DNA from: JAYQKL01 sp049889415
GTDB taxonomy: Bacteria > Pseudomonadota > Alphaproteobacteria > RS24
Assembly (NCBI GenBank): GCA_049889415.1
Contig: JBMHDL010000003.1
Location: 248,001 to 312,000, forward strand
DNA: 64,000 nt
Direction of reading: 5' to 3'
Below, one piece after another: positions 41,633-50,164 of the stretch. A program made the position numbers and the translations under genes. The notes beneath the pieces are model-generated. The model saw only the letters and a program-made list of their open reading frames with translations. It was not told the DNA's origin and searched no databases. Position 1 is the first letter of the stretch; each line of letters begins with the position of its first letter.

Positions 41633-42744
41633 AGTCTGGTCTCCTCAACGCTTTGATTGCTTCTCTGCGGGCCAATTGGCATCAAAATACGAAATTCCGT
41701 ATGCCCAGGCTCACTGTCAAATTCAATGACCCCGCCATGATCCCCGATGATTTTTGCCACCAGCGCCAGACCGAGCCCGGTTCCACCGGATTTGCTGGTC
41801 ACAAAAGGTTCAAACAGGATGTTTCTGAGATCGTCAGGGATGCCCGGACCATTGTCGATAACGCAAAACTCAAGCGGCAGGCTGACCCGTTTTCCCTGCC
41901 CTGGGAGAGCGAGCCTGACACCAGGGCGAAAGGAGGTCTTCAAGGTGATTTTTCCCTGCTCCGGATCAACAGACTCGGCCGCATTTTTTAAAAGATTCAG
42001 AAAAACCTGTATCAGCTTGTCCTTGTTGCCCTGAAGGCTTGGCAGGGACGGGTCGTAATCCTCACGAATGAGAATACTGTCGGCAAAGCCGGTTCTGGCG
42101 ATTTTCGTCACATAGTTTAAAACAGTATGTATGTTAACGTCCTGCAAAAGGTCTTGCGGCGTATCAGTAAAGACCTCAAACTGATCCACCAGACCGGCAA
42201 TGCGGTCGGTTTCACTGCAGATCAGTTTTGTTAAATCCCGTGATCCCTCATCCAGATCAGGTTCAAGCAACTGGGCGGCTCCGCGAATGCCGGACAGCGG
42301 ATTCTTGATCTCATGTGCCAGCATAGCCGCCATGCCGGAAACGGACCGGGCGGCGCCCCTGTGGGTCAGTTGACGGTCAATTTTTGAGGCAATTGATTTT
42401 TTTTGAATAATCATGACGGCCTCCTCCCTGCCGTCATAAGTCACAAGCCCCACCTGAACATCCGTCAACAGCTTTTTACCGGTACGGGGTGTCCCAAGGT
42501 CGATTTCATATTCATTAATCGTGCTGCCGGACCGGAAAACCTCTTCAACCAGCCCCACCAAAGGACTGCCGAAAGGGATAATGTCCTCAAGTTTACGCGT
42601 GCGCAGCAATGTCAGACCAAGAGAGAAAAACTCCTCAGCAGCGAAATTTGCGTATTGTACCGCTTTGTCCCGAGAAAGCACAATCACGGGCTGAGGGAGC
42701 CCCGCCAAAATCACCGATGGTTTTGAATGCAGTGCTTCACTCAT
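41629..42744 (-). CDS. ntrB: Nitrogen regulation sensor histidine kinase NtrB
   Basis: 371 residues from ATG 42744, which overlaps the dusB stop (ATGA). PAS domain near residues 10-110, HisKA with the phospho-acceptor in LAHEIKNPLSGIRGAA, and HATPase with N-box-like LLKNAAESV, G1 DNGPGIP and G2 GGTGLGLALVAKI. Soluble cytoplasmic kinase/phosphatase for NtrC, controlled by PII. The gene order dusB-ntrB-ntrC is the classical alphaproteobacterial operon. Confidence 0.96.
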   Translation of the reverse strand: MSEALHSKPSVILAGLPQPVIVLSRDKAVQYANFAAEEFFSLGLTLLRTRKLEDIIPFGSPLVGLVEEVFRSGSTINEYEIDLGTPRTGKKLLTDVQVGLVTYDGREEAVMIIQKKSIASKIDRQLTHRGAARSVSGMAAMLAHEIKNPLSGIRGAAQLLEPDLDEGSRDLTKLICSETDRIAGLVDQFEVFTDTPQDLLQDVNIHTVLNYVTKIARTGFADSILIREDYDPSLPSLQGNKDKLIQVFLNLLKNAAESVDPEQGKITLKTSFRPGVRLALPGQGKRVSLPLEFCVIDNGPGIPDDLRNILFEPFVTSKSGGTGLGLALVAKIIGDHGGVIEFDSEPGHTEFRILMPIGPQRSNQSVEETRL

Positions 42745-43763
42745 GCCGCCCACTCCATCCCTGATGTCTGATAATCGACCTGCGGCGGGAGGGCATATAG
42801 GGTTTCAATGCTCTCGAGAACAGCCTCTGGAGACAGCAGCCGACAAATCCGGCCCCGGAACCTCTTGGTCTCATCCGTTTGACCTAAATGTGTTTCCACA
42901 AAACCGGCCAGATGCTTGCGGGCCATTTTCACCCCCAAGGTTTCTCCATAATATAAGATCATGTCTTTGTACCATGCCTTGATCAATTGGGCTCTGGTTG
43001 CCGCATCAGGCGGCTCAGGCCAGTCTCCACTGTCGAGATAGGTTTCAATCTGGTTCAATAACCAAGGCTGGCCCAAAGCGGCTCGCCCGACCATAACCCC
43101 GTCTGCACCGGACTGATCTAAAGCCGCTAAAGCCTGCTGCCCACTGCAGATATCACCATTCACGACAACCGGTACGCCAACCGCCTCTTTGGTTGCGCGA
43201 ACGGCCCGCCAGTCTGCGGTGCCTTTGTAGAATTGACTACGGGTGCGCCCATGCACCGTAATCATCCGCACCCCTGCTTCCTCCGCCTGTCGCGCGATTA
43301 CGGGCGCGTTCAACATGTCAAAATTCCAGCCCAAGCGCATTTTCAAGGTAACCGGGACATCCACCGCATCAACCGTGGCTTTGATGATGGACACCGCCAG
43401 GTCCTCATCCCGCATCAAGGCGGACCCGGAAAGACCGCCCGTCACCTGTCTTGAGGGACACCCCATATTGATGTCGATGATATCGGCGCCGGCCTGCTGT
43501 GCAAGCATGGCACCTTGCGCCATCCAGTGCGGTTCTCGCCCGGCAAGTTGAATAATGAACGGCGACAGTTCGCCCCCCCCTTCCGCACGTTTGACAACAT
43601 CCGGGCGGGCTTTGACGAGTTCCTCGCTGGCCACCATTTCTGACACAACCCATGCTGCGCCGCATGTGCTGGCAAGCTTTCTGAACGGCAGATCCGTGAC
43701 GCCCGACATTGGTGCCAACGCAACCTTTCGGGTCAGAGTGAATGTATCTGGACAAATGGACAT
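42741..43763 (-). CDS. dusB: tRNA-dihydrouridine synthase DusB (NifR3)
   Basis: 340 residues, FMN TIM barrel. Motifs LAPMSGVTDLPFRKLA, the catalytic Cys segment IDINMGCPSRQVTGGLSGSALM, VTLKMRLGW, and VVNGDICSGQQALAAL. Reduces uridines in tRNA D-loops. First gene of the dusB-ntrBC operon and divergent from ispDF across 133 bases. Confidence 0.96.
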   Translation of the reverse strand: MSICPDTFTLTRKVALAPMSGVTDLPFRKLASTCGAAWVVSEMVASEELVKARPDVVKRAEGGGELSPFIIQLAGREPHWMAQGAMLAQQAGADIIDINMGCPSRQVTGGLSGSALMRDEDLAVSIIKATVDAVDVPVTLKMRLGWNFDMLNAPVIARQAEEAGVRMITVHGRTRSQFYKGTADWRAVRATKEAVGVPVVVNGDICSGQQALAALDQSGADGVMVGRAALGQPWLLNQIETYLDSGDWPEPPDAATRAQLIKAWYKDMILYYGETLGVKMARKHLAGFVETHLGQTDETKRFRGRICRLLSPEAVLESIETLYALPPQVDYQTSGMEWAA

Positions 43764-43896
43764 TTTTTCAGCTTAAAACGCGCCTGCTTAAAATTTAAGC
43801 AAAAATAGAGAGAAAGCCGGCAATTAACAAGCATTTTTCCTTCACGCTGCGACAGCCGGACTTTTTTCTTTCATTATCGCCCTTTTTGCTTAGGTT

Positions 43897-45075
43897 ATGG
43901 GCATGGTGAACCAGTTGAAAACCGTTGCCCTGATTGTCGCTGCCGGACGTGGTGTACGTGCCGGTGGCATGGATATCCCGAAGCAATACCGCATATTGCC
44001 AGACGGCAGGACGGTGTTGACCAGAACCCTGTCCGTCTTTGACCAACATCCTGAGATTGACGCCGTCTTATCCGTCATTCATGCCGACGACAGGGAACAC
44101 TATGATGCTGCGAGCGCCCTGATTACCAAAGCCCTGCCCCCCGTCATTGGCGGCGTAACCCGTCAGGATTCCGTCCGCAACGGCCTTGAAGCCTTAACCA
44201 ATCTGGCCCCGGACCAGATTCTGGTGCATGACGCCGCCCGCCCCTTCGTCTCTACCCGGTTGATTTCCGATGTTATCAAAGCTCTGGACTCATCCGCATG
44301 TGCATTGCCGGTCATTGACGTCACCGACACCATTAAGCACATCATCTCACAAAATCTGGATGGGGTAAGACTGACCACCCCACCCCGCGACCAACTCAAA
44401 AGCGCCCAGACCCCGCAGGGGTTTCGGTTTGCGGAATTTTTACAGGCACACAGGCAGGCCGGAAGCGGATTGACGGATGATGCCGCCCTGATGGAAGACG
44501 GCGATATCGCTCTTGTGCAGGGCGAGGCCGCCAACATTAAGCTGACAACACCGGAGGATTTCGAAACGATGGCCGCCACCAGATATGAAACCCGAACCGG
44601 CACCGGGTATGATGTGCACGCCTTTTGCGCCGGTGCGGAAATCCGCCTCGGAGGGATCTCCATTCCCCATACGAAAGCCCTGGCAGGACACTCAGATGCT
44701 GACGTGGTGCTACATGCCCTAACGGATGCCGTTTTGGGGAGCCAGGCGCTGGGAGATATTGGCGACCATTTCCCGCCATCGGAGGCAACCAACAAGAACC
44801 GCGACTCAGCCGAATTTCTGGCCCATGCTGTTGAACTGACTGCCAAATCCGGTGGGCGCATCACCCATCTTGACGTGACCATTATTTGCGAAGCTCCGAA
44901 AATTCTGCCACATCGGGATGCCATGCGCGCACGGATTGCCGATATTTGCGGCATTTCCCCTGACCGTGTCAGCGTCAAAGGCACAACCACAGAAAAACTC
45001 GGTTTCACCGGCCGCGAGGAAGGCATTGCCGTACAGGCCACCGCAAGTGTTGAAGTGGCCGTGAAAGACGCGTAA
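43897..45075 (+). CDS. ispDF: Bifunctional IspD/IspF (MEP isoprenoid pathway)
   Basis: 392 residues. N-terminal IspD (1 to about 225): VALIVAAGRGVRAGGMDIPKQY, HDAARPFVSTRLI, TPQGFRF. C-terminal IspF (about 230 to 392): TGTGYDVHAFCAG, LGGISIPHTKALAGHSDADVVLHALTDAVLG, VSVKGTTTEKLGFTGREEGIA. The fusion, common in alphaproteobacteria, makes CDP-ME from MEP and cyclises CDP-ME-2-phosphate. Followed after nine bases by pgpA. Confidence 0.97.
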   Translation: MGMVNQLKTVALIVAAGRGVRAGGMDIPKQYRILPDGRTVLTRTLSVFDQHPEIDAVLSVIHADDREHYDAASALITKALPPVIGGVTRQDSVRNGLEALTNLAPDQILVHDAARPFVSTRLISDVIKALDSSACALPVIDVTDTIKHIISQNLDGVRLTTPPRDQLKSAQTPQGFRFAEFLQAHRQAGSGLTDDAALMEDGDIALVQGEAANIKLTTPEDFETMAATRYETRTGTGYDVHAFCAGAEIRLGGISIPHTKALAGHSDADVVLHALTDAVLGSQALGDIGDHFPPSEATNKNRDSAEFLAHAVELTAKSGGRITHLDVTIICEAPKILPHRDAMRARIADICGISPDRVSVKGTTTEKLGFTGREEGIAVQATASVEVAVKDA

Positions 45076-45084
45076 TGTTGACTT

Positions 45085-45648
45085 ATGCTGAAATTTCATA
45101 AAATTCCAGAAGGGTTGTCTTTTTTCTCGCCTGCTGTAATGGTCGCCAGCTTCGGTGGTGCAGGCTTAATCAGACCTGCATCCGGCACCTGGGGCAGTCT
45201 CGCCGCACTTCCTTTTGGATATTTTATATTGTTAAATTACAATTGGTTATATCTATTAACCTTATCTATCACTTTATATATAATCGGACTTTGGGCCTGC
45301 ACGGTATGGCTGCACTTTAACGGTGCAGGCGAAGATGAAAGTGAAAGCAGCAACAGTGAGAACAATACAGATAATGATCCCTCCGCCATCGTTATTGATG
45401 AAGCTGCAGGGCTTTTGTTTGCTCTGGCCCTCATACCTTATCCCAGGGACGGTTTTTCTGCCGTGGCGACTCTTTTGCTCGGCTTTGCGCTGTTTCGTTT
45501 TTTTGATATTTTCAAACCCTGGCCGGTGCGTTACATAGATAACAACACCAAGGGGGCACAGGGTATCATGCTCGATGACATGGTTGCCGGCCTACTTGCC
45601 GCCCTCACAACAGCCGTGATCAGCAAAGGATTTCCTGATGTACCCTGA
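45085..45648 (+). CDS. pgpA: Phosphatidylglycerophosphatase A with acidic insertion
   Basis: 187 residues. Family motifs: FGGAGLIRPASGTWGSLAALPFGY at the N-terminus, IVIDEAAGLLFALALIPY and RFFDIFKPWPVRYIDNNTKGAQGIMLDDMVAGLLAA. It dephosphorylates PGP to phosphatidylglycerol at the inner membrane. Between the second membrane segment and IVIDEAAG is a Ser/Asn/Glu/Asp-rich stretch (GEDESESSNSENNTDNDPS) longer than the usual loop. The pgpA stop overlaps the next gene by 11 bases. Confidence 0.92.
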   Translation: MLKFHKIPEGLSFFSPAVMVASFGGAGLIRPASGTWGSLAALPFGYFILLNYNWLYLLTLSITLYIIGLWACTVWLHFNGAGEDESESSNSENNTDNDPSAIVIDEAAGLLFALALIPYPRDGFSAVATLLLGFALFRFFDIFKPWPVRYIDNNTKGAQGIMLDDMVAGLLAALTTAVISKGFPDVP

Positions 45649-46126
45649 TAACCTGATCAGCAAAACCAAGACCCTGTTTGAACAGCTTGAGGCAAAAAGC
45701 TGGCGGGTATCATGTGCCGAGTCCTGCACCGGCGGATTAATTGCCGGGCTGTTGACGGAAATTCCGGGATCTTCAAATTATTTCGGGCGCAGTTTTGTCA
45801 CTTACTCCAACCGCTCAAAAATTGATATTCTCGGCGTCCCCAAACAGCTGGTTATTGATCATGGCGCGGTCAGTGAAGAGGTTGCCTGCGCCATGGCGGA
45901 AAATGTCTTGAATATGACAACCGCCAGCCTGACCATTGCCGTTTCCGGCATTGCCGGCCCCGGCGGCGTCCCCGGAAAACCGGTTGGCACAGTGCATATG
46001 GCAACAGCCACGGATGACGGGGTGGCACACGTTAAACAGAATTTCGGGGATTTGGGACGCGCAAATGTCCGCATGGCGACGGTTGAGGCAGCCATAGACA
46101 TGCTGTCGGCCCGCCTTCAGGCATAA
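45638..46126 (+). CDS. pncC: CinA C-terminal domain protein, nicotinamide-nucleotide amidase
   Basis: 162 residues, only the CinA C-terminal (PncC) domain. Motifs SCAESCTGGLIAGLLTEIPGSSNYFGRSFVTYSN, GAVSEEVACAMAEN, and VSGIAGPGGVPGKPVGTVHMA. Deamidates NMN to NaMN in the pyridine nucleotide cycle. Overlaps pgpA by 11 bases and ends convergent with ratA, overlapping it by 10. Confidence 0.94.
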   Translation: MYPDNLISKTKTLFEQLEAKSWRVSCAESCTGGLIAGLLTEIPGSSNYFGRSFVTYSNRSKIDILGVPKQLVIDHGAVSEEVACAMAENVLNMTTASLTIAVSGIAGPGGVPGKPVGTVHMATATDDGVAHVKQNFGDLGRANVRMATVEAAIDMLSARLQA

Positions 46127-46575
46127 ATATCATCTGCCCTGGCCTCAAAGGCCTCAACAAATTTTTCAACAGCCCGCCCCATCAAAGGCTGGATGACGCG
46201 CCGTAATAAAGGAACCCTGAACTCAAAATCAAGGAAAAACTCAATCTCACACCCTTGAGCCCCTTCCGGTCCTCCATCATGAAACCGCCACTCATTCTTG
46301 AGCCTGCGGAACGGCCCATGAGCCTGAGTGACGGAAATCACCAGCTGTTTCTCGTCCAGAATGACGTCACTTGTGTAGGTTTCCCGGATCATTTTATAGG
46401 CAATCATCAAATCAGCAGTCATGACATCTGTTCCGTCCGGATGCGGGCGGACCTCACGCACCCGCGCCCCCGTGCAATAAGGCACGAATTCGGGATACCG
46501 CGCGACATCCTTGACCAAATCAAACATCTGCCGGGATGAGTAAGGGCTTTGGCGCAGCAAGTGCGTTGCGGTCAT
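46117..46575 (-). CDS. RatA/Coq10-family START-domain protein
   Basis: 152 residues. SPYSSRQMFDLVKDVARYPEFVPYCTGARV at the N-terminus and FFLDFEFRVPLLRRVIQPLMG near the C-terminus are those of the type II RatA / COQ10 family. In alphaproteobacteria this gene next to lipA is usually taken as a ubiquinone-binding chaperone for respiration; RatA in E. coli was reported as a ribosome association inhibitor. The stop-to-start distance to lipA is three bases, so they are one operon. Confidence 0.93.
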   Translation of the reverse strand: MTATHLLRQSPYSSRQMFDLVKDVARYPEFVPYCTGARVREVRPHPDGTDVMTADLMIAYKMIRETYTSDVILDEKQLVISVTQAHGPFRRLKNEWRFHDGGPEGAQGCEIEFFLDFEFRVPLLRRVIQPLMGRAVEKFVEAFEARADDIYA

Positions 46576-46578
46576 GAA

Positions 46579-47550
46579 TTACGCCTTTTGCGGTTTTGCC
46601 AGCAGGGCTTCGCGGTTCGCCTTTAATTGCGCAAAATCCTCATCAGCATGATGTGATGAGCGCGTCAAGGGGCTGGAGGATACCATTAAGAACCCTTTAG
46701 TGCGCGCAACGGTTGCATAGCTTTCAAACTCCTCGGGCGTCACAAATCGGTCAATAGGGGCATGTTTGCGGGTTGGCTGAAGATATTGCCCGATAGTCAT
46801 GAAATCAATATCAGCGGACCGCATATCATCCATAACCTGCATGACTTCCTCCCGGCTTTCGCCGAGACCAACCATAATGCCGGATTTGGTGAAAATGGAG
46901 CCGTCCAGTTCCTTGACGCGCTGCAACAGCCGTAAAGAGTGGAAATAACGCGCCCCCGGCCGGATTGACAGATACAATCGCGGCGTTGTTTCAAGATTAT
47001 GGTTGAACACATCCGGGCGGGCCTCAACCACAACCTCCAAAGCGCCGTCTTTACGCAGAAAATCCGGCGTCAGGATCTCAATCGTCGTCTCCGGAGAGGT
47101 GGCGCGAATAGCTCGGATGGTTTGGGCGAAATGCTCCGCCCCGCCATCGTCCAAATCGTCACGGTCAACCGAAGTGATAACAACATGGCGCAGACCCAGC
47201 TTATCCACAGCCTCGGCGACTCGTTGCGGCTCTCCAACATCCAGCGGTGCCGGCACACCCGTCGCAACATTACAAAACGCGCAGGCGCGGGTGCAGATTT
47301 CACCCATAATCATCATCGTGGCATGCTTTTGTGACCAGCATTCCCCAATATTAGGGCAGGCGGCCTCCTCGCATACCGTAACCAGATTATTGTCGTGAAC
47401 AATTTTTTGGGTTTTCTGAAATTCATCAGACCCGGGCGCTTTGACCCTGATCCAGTCGGGTTTGCGCAGAACATCGCTTTCCGGGCGGTTGGCTTTTTCC
47501 GGATGGCGCGGGCGTTGTGCCCCAGTAACGGTATCAATGATTACGGCCAA
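46579..47550 (-). CDS. lipA: Lipoyl synthase LipA
   Basis: 323 residues. The radical-SAM cluster is in CTRACAFCNVATG, the auxiliary cluster Cys residues in CEEAACPNIGECW, and the C-terminal SSPLTRSSHHADEDF carries the RSSYHA-type serine ligand motif. Inserts two sulfurs into octanoyl-lipoyl domains. In many alphaproteobacteria lipA follows pdhA-pdhB-pdhC-lpd; here none of these lies between it and ftsB. Confidence 0.97.
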   Translation of the reverse strand: MAVIIDTVTGAQRPRHPEKANRPESDVLRKPDWIRVKAPGSDEFQKTQKIVHDNNLVTVCEEAACPNIGECWSQKHATMMIMGEICTRACAFCNVATGVPAPLDVGEPQRVAEAVDKLGLRHVVITSVDRDDLDDGGAEHFAQTIRAIRATSPETTIEILTPDFLRKDGALEVVVEARPDVFNHNLETTPRLYLSIRPGARYFHSLRLLQRVKELDGSIFTKSGIMVGLGESREEVMQVMDDMRSADIDFMTIGQYLQPTRKHAPIDRFVTPEEFESYATVARTKGFLMVSSSPLTRSSHHADEDFAQLKANREALLAKPQKA

Positions 47551-47609
47551 GGCTCTCTCCTGTATTTGACGGCACCATACACCATTTCAGATGCAAGGTG
47601 TAGGTCAAT

Positions 47610-47951
47610 TCAGCGCAGAATAAGAACCGTATCGTTGCTTTTGACGAAACCAAGAACGATGCGCGCCCGCTCATCAAGAAAATCAAGATTGGGCTTATCA
47701 CCTGACAGCAGTGATATATCGCGCATAAGCAAATCATTTTCATGCTGCAGAGCTTTCAATTCAGCGGCCGTCCGGAGCCGCTCTTGTTCCAATCCAAAAA
47801 GGGACAGATAGCCTCTCTCCCCCTGAATGGCCTGAAACCCGAGCATGGCAACAATAGCGGATAGAACACCCGGTATAATCAGATTTCTCAGCTTCGGCCC
47901 TGTCCGCCCGAACAGTCGGGGTAGCGACATGAATGTCAAAAAACGAATCAT
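47610..47951 (-). CDS. ftsB: FtsB/DivIC-family cell division protein
   Basis: 113 residues. One transmembrane helix (NLIIPGVLSAIVAMLGFQAI) then a coiled coil (LEQERLRTAAELKALQHENDLLMRDISLL) and the conserved tail DFLDERARIVLGFVKSNDTVLIL. Bitopic divisome protein forming a complex with FtsL and FtsQ. Position after eno is the standard alphaproteobacterial one. The start is uncertain (47951 or 47930): neither has a clear ribosome binding site, and an 11-bp hairpin ends five bases before 47951. Confidence 0.88.
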   Translation of the reverse strand: MIRFLTFMSLPRLFGRTGPKLRNLIIPGVLSAIVAMLGFQAIQGERGYLSLFGLEQERLRTAAELKALQHENDLLMRDISLLSGDKPNLDFLDERARIVLGFVKSNDTVLILR

Positions 47952-48005
47952 GTGACTACCGAATCACAAACTGATTCGGTAGGTCAATAAAAAAGTGATT
48001 CGTTT
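47941..48005. promoter_or_regulatory. Nested inverted repeats with four GANTC sites upstream of ftsB
   Basis: Outer repeat AAACGAATCA (47941-47950) pairs with TGATTCGTTT (47996-48005). Inside it, CTACCGAATCA (47956-47966) and TGATTCGGTAG (47972-47982) form an 11-bp perfect stem with loop CAAAC. Each of the four arms holds a GANTC, the CcrM methylation target of alphaproteobacteria (47945, 47961, 47973, 47997). The outer left arm covers the ftsB ATG at 47951. No T-run follows in the ftsB direction, so it does not look like a terminator. A cell-cycle role is inferred. Confidence 0.6.
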
Positions 48006-48046
48006 AAAAAAAACCTTATGAGTCAGCAGTCTTGGAGGAGTCTTAC

Positions 48047-49324
48047 CTAAGACGCATTAATCGCGCCCCGCCCGGGATAAATGGCATCATCCCCGAGCTG
48101 CTCTTCAATCCGGATAAGCTGGTTATATTTCGCCAAACGGTCAGACCGAGCCAGCGAACCGGTTTTGATCTGTCCGCAATTGGTCGCCACCGCCAAATCA
48201 GCAATGGTGGCATCTTCGGTTTCACCAGAACGGTGCGACATCACGGCGGTAAAAGAGGCCTTGTGCGCCATTTCAACAGCCTCAAGCGTTTCACTGAGTG
48301 AACCAATTTGATTGACTTTGACCAGAATGGAATTGGCTACACCTTTTTCAATCCCCTGCGCCAGACGGTCGGGGTTGGTGACAAACAAATCGTCACCGAC
48401 CAGTTGCACCCTGCCGCCAATGGCTTCTGTCAGAGCCTTCCAGCCGTCCCAGTCATCCTCATCCAAACCATCTTCAATGGACACGATAGGATAGCGAGCG
48501 ACCAGATCAGCATAATAATCAACCATCTCATCGGATCCCAGCGTTCTGCCTTCACCGGCCAGATGATATTTGCCGTCTTGGTAAAATTCCGTGGCCGCTG
48601 CATCTAGTGCCAGAGTAATATCCTCATCCGGCCTGTAACCGGCTTTTTCAACGGCTTTCATGACATAATCAAGCGCCGCGCTGGTGGAGGCTAAATTAGG
48701 GGCAAACCCACCCTCATCCCCTACGGAGGTGGACAGACCATCTTCGGATAGAAGTCCTTTGAGTGTATGAAATATCTCCGCTCCGATGCGCACCGCATCC
48801 TTCAGAGTAGGCGCGGAAACCGGCTGAATCATGAACTCCTGAATATCAATCGGATTGTCGGCATGCGCGCCGCCATTAAGTATATTCATCATCGGCACCG
48901 GCAAGGTTCGGGCATGCGCGCCGCCGATATAGCGCCACAACGGAAGGTCCTGACTGTCAGCCGCCGCTTTGGCCACGGCAAGGGAAACACCGAGTATGGC
49001 GTTGGCACCCAGACGCGCCTTGTTAGGCGTGCCGTCCAACGCCAGCAGGGTTTTGTCAATGTGCAACTGCTCGCGGGCATCCATGCCGCTCATTGCGGAA
49101 AACACTTCCGTATTGACCGCCTCGACCGCCTGCAATACGCCCTTGCCCATGAACCGGTCACCACCATCACGCAGTTCAACCGCTTCATAAGCGCCTGTTG
49201 AGGCACCCGAGGGAACTGCCGCACGGCCAAAGGCGCCATCTTCAAGCAACACATCGACCTCAACAGTCGGATTGCCGCGGCTGTCAATGATCTCACGGGC
49301 GGTAATATCAAGTATGGCGGTCAT
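48047..49324 (-). CDS. eno: Enolase
   Basis: 425 residues from ATG 49324 (MTAILDITAREIIDSRGNPTVEVDV); the longer frame to 49381 is unlikely. Catalytic and metal residues are in GDEGGFAPNL, SIEDGLDEDDWDGW, LVGDDLFVTN, ILVKVNQIGSLSETLEA and SHRSGETEDATIADLAV. Converts 2-phosphoglycerate to phosphoenolpyruvate. Divergent from queC and upstream of ftsB. Confidence 0.98.
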   Translation of the reverse strand: MTAILDITAREIIDSRGNPTVEVDVLLEDGAFGRAAVPSGASTGAYEAVELRDGGDRFMGKGVLQAVEAVNTEVFSAMSGMDAREQLHIDKTLLALDGTPNKARLGANAILGVSLAVAKAAADSQDLPLWRYIGGAHARTLPVPMMNILNGGAHADNPIDIQEFMIQPVSAPTLKDAVRIGAEIFHTLKGLLSEDGLSTSVGDEGGFAPNLASTSAALDYVMKAVEKAGYRPDEDITLALDAAATEFYQDGKYHLAGEGRTLGSDEMVDYYADLVARYPIVSIEDGLDEDDWDGWKALTEAIGGRVQLVGDDLFVTNPDRLAQGIEKGVANSILVKVNQIGSLSETLEAVEMAHKASFTAVMSHRSGETEDATIADLAVATNCGQIKTGSLARSDRLAKYNQLIRIEEQLGDDAIYPGRGAINAS

Positions 49325-49444
49325 GATGTCCTCACTAAAAAGTCTTGTTCGCGGTTTAGCGCAAAAACCGTCGACAATCAAATTTTTGGCCTATTTTTTG
49401 CTCTTTTTATTGACCTTTCCGCCCAGTTTGGCTCAAGTGCGCCT

Positions 49445-50164
49445 ATGAGTGATACAGCAACTGCATCGAAGCACCAAACTGCGCTGGTCCTGCTTTCCGG
49501 CGGACAGGATTCGAGCTTGTGTCTGGCCTATGCCTTGACCCGCTATCAGCGGGTAGAAACGGTCAGCTTTGATTATGGCCAGACCCACAAGGTTGAACTT
49601 GAGTGCCGGCATGAGATTCGCGATGCCTTTCAGGCTTTCAGCGCTGAATGGGGCCGCCGCCTGGGAGATGATCATTTGTTGTCCCTGCCCGCAATTCCTG
49701 AGATTGGCGGCACAGCCCTGACCGATGGCAGCGAGATTACCATGATGGAAAATGGCCTGCCCACAACATTTGTGCCCGGCCGCAACCTCCTGTTCCTGAC
49801 CTATGCCGGCGCCCTGGCCTACCGGCGAAACCTTGACGTGCTGGTTGCGGGGATGTGTGAAACGGACTATTCCGGTTATCCAGACTGTCGGCGCGACACA
49901 CTGGACAAGTTGGAAACCGCTATAAATCTAGGCATGGAGTCCAGACTTTCTATCGAAACACCGCTGATGTATCTCGACAAGGCCCAGAGCTGGAGCATGA
50001 CTCATGAAATCGGTGGAGATGCCTTGGTGGACATCATTTGTGAACACACCCACAGTTGCTATCGTGGAGATCGCAGCCACCGCTATGACTGGGGATATGG
50101 ATGCAATAACTGTCCGGCCTGTGATTTGCGTGCCCGCGGTTATGACTTATGGAAACAATCATGA
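49445..50164 (+). CDS. queC: 7-cyano-7-deazaguanine synthase QueC
   Basis: 239 residues. ATP pyrophosphatase P-loop VLLSGGQDSSLCLAYAL; C-terminal zinc site in CEHTHSCYRGDRSHRYDWG followed by CNNCPAC. Converts 7-carboxy-7-deazaguanine to preQ0. First gene of queC-queE-queD-queF, a complete preQ0-to-preQ1 route apart from GTP cyclohydrolase. Overlaps queE by 16 bases. Confidence 0.97.
   Translation: MSDTATASKHQTALVLLSGGQDSSLCLAYALTRYQRVETVSFDYGQTHKVELECRHEIRDAFQAFSAEWGRRLGDDHLLSLPAIPEIGGTALTDGSEITMMENGLPTTFVPGRNLLFLTYAGALAYRRNLDVLVAGMCETDYSGYPDCRRDTLDKLETAINLGMESRLSIETPLMYLDKAQSWSMTHEIGGDALVDIICEHTHSCYRGDRSHRYDWGYGCNNCPACDLRARGYDLWKQS

Noticed and set aside
47956..47982. ftsB-upstream hairpin as the eno terminator
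   Set aside because: No T-run follows the stem in the direction of eno transcription.
49325..49444. preQ1 riboswitch before the queuosine operon
   Set aside because: No preQ1 aptamer-like stem with an A-rich tail could be recognised in this leader.
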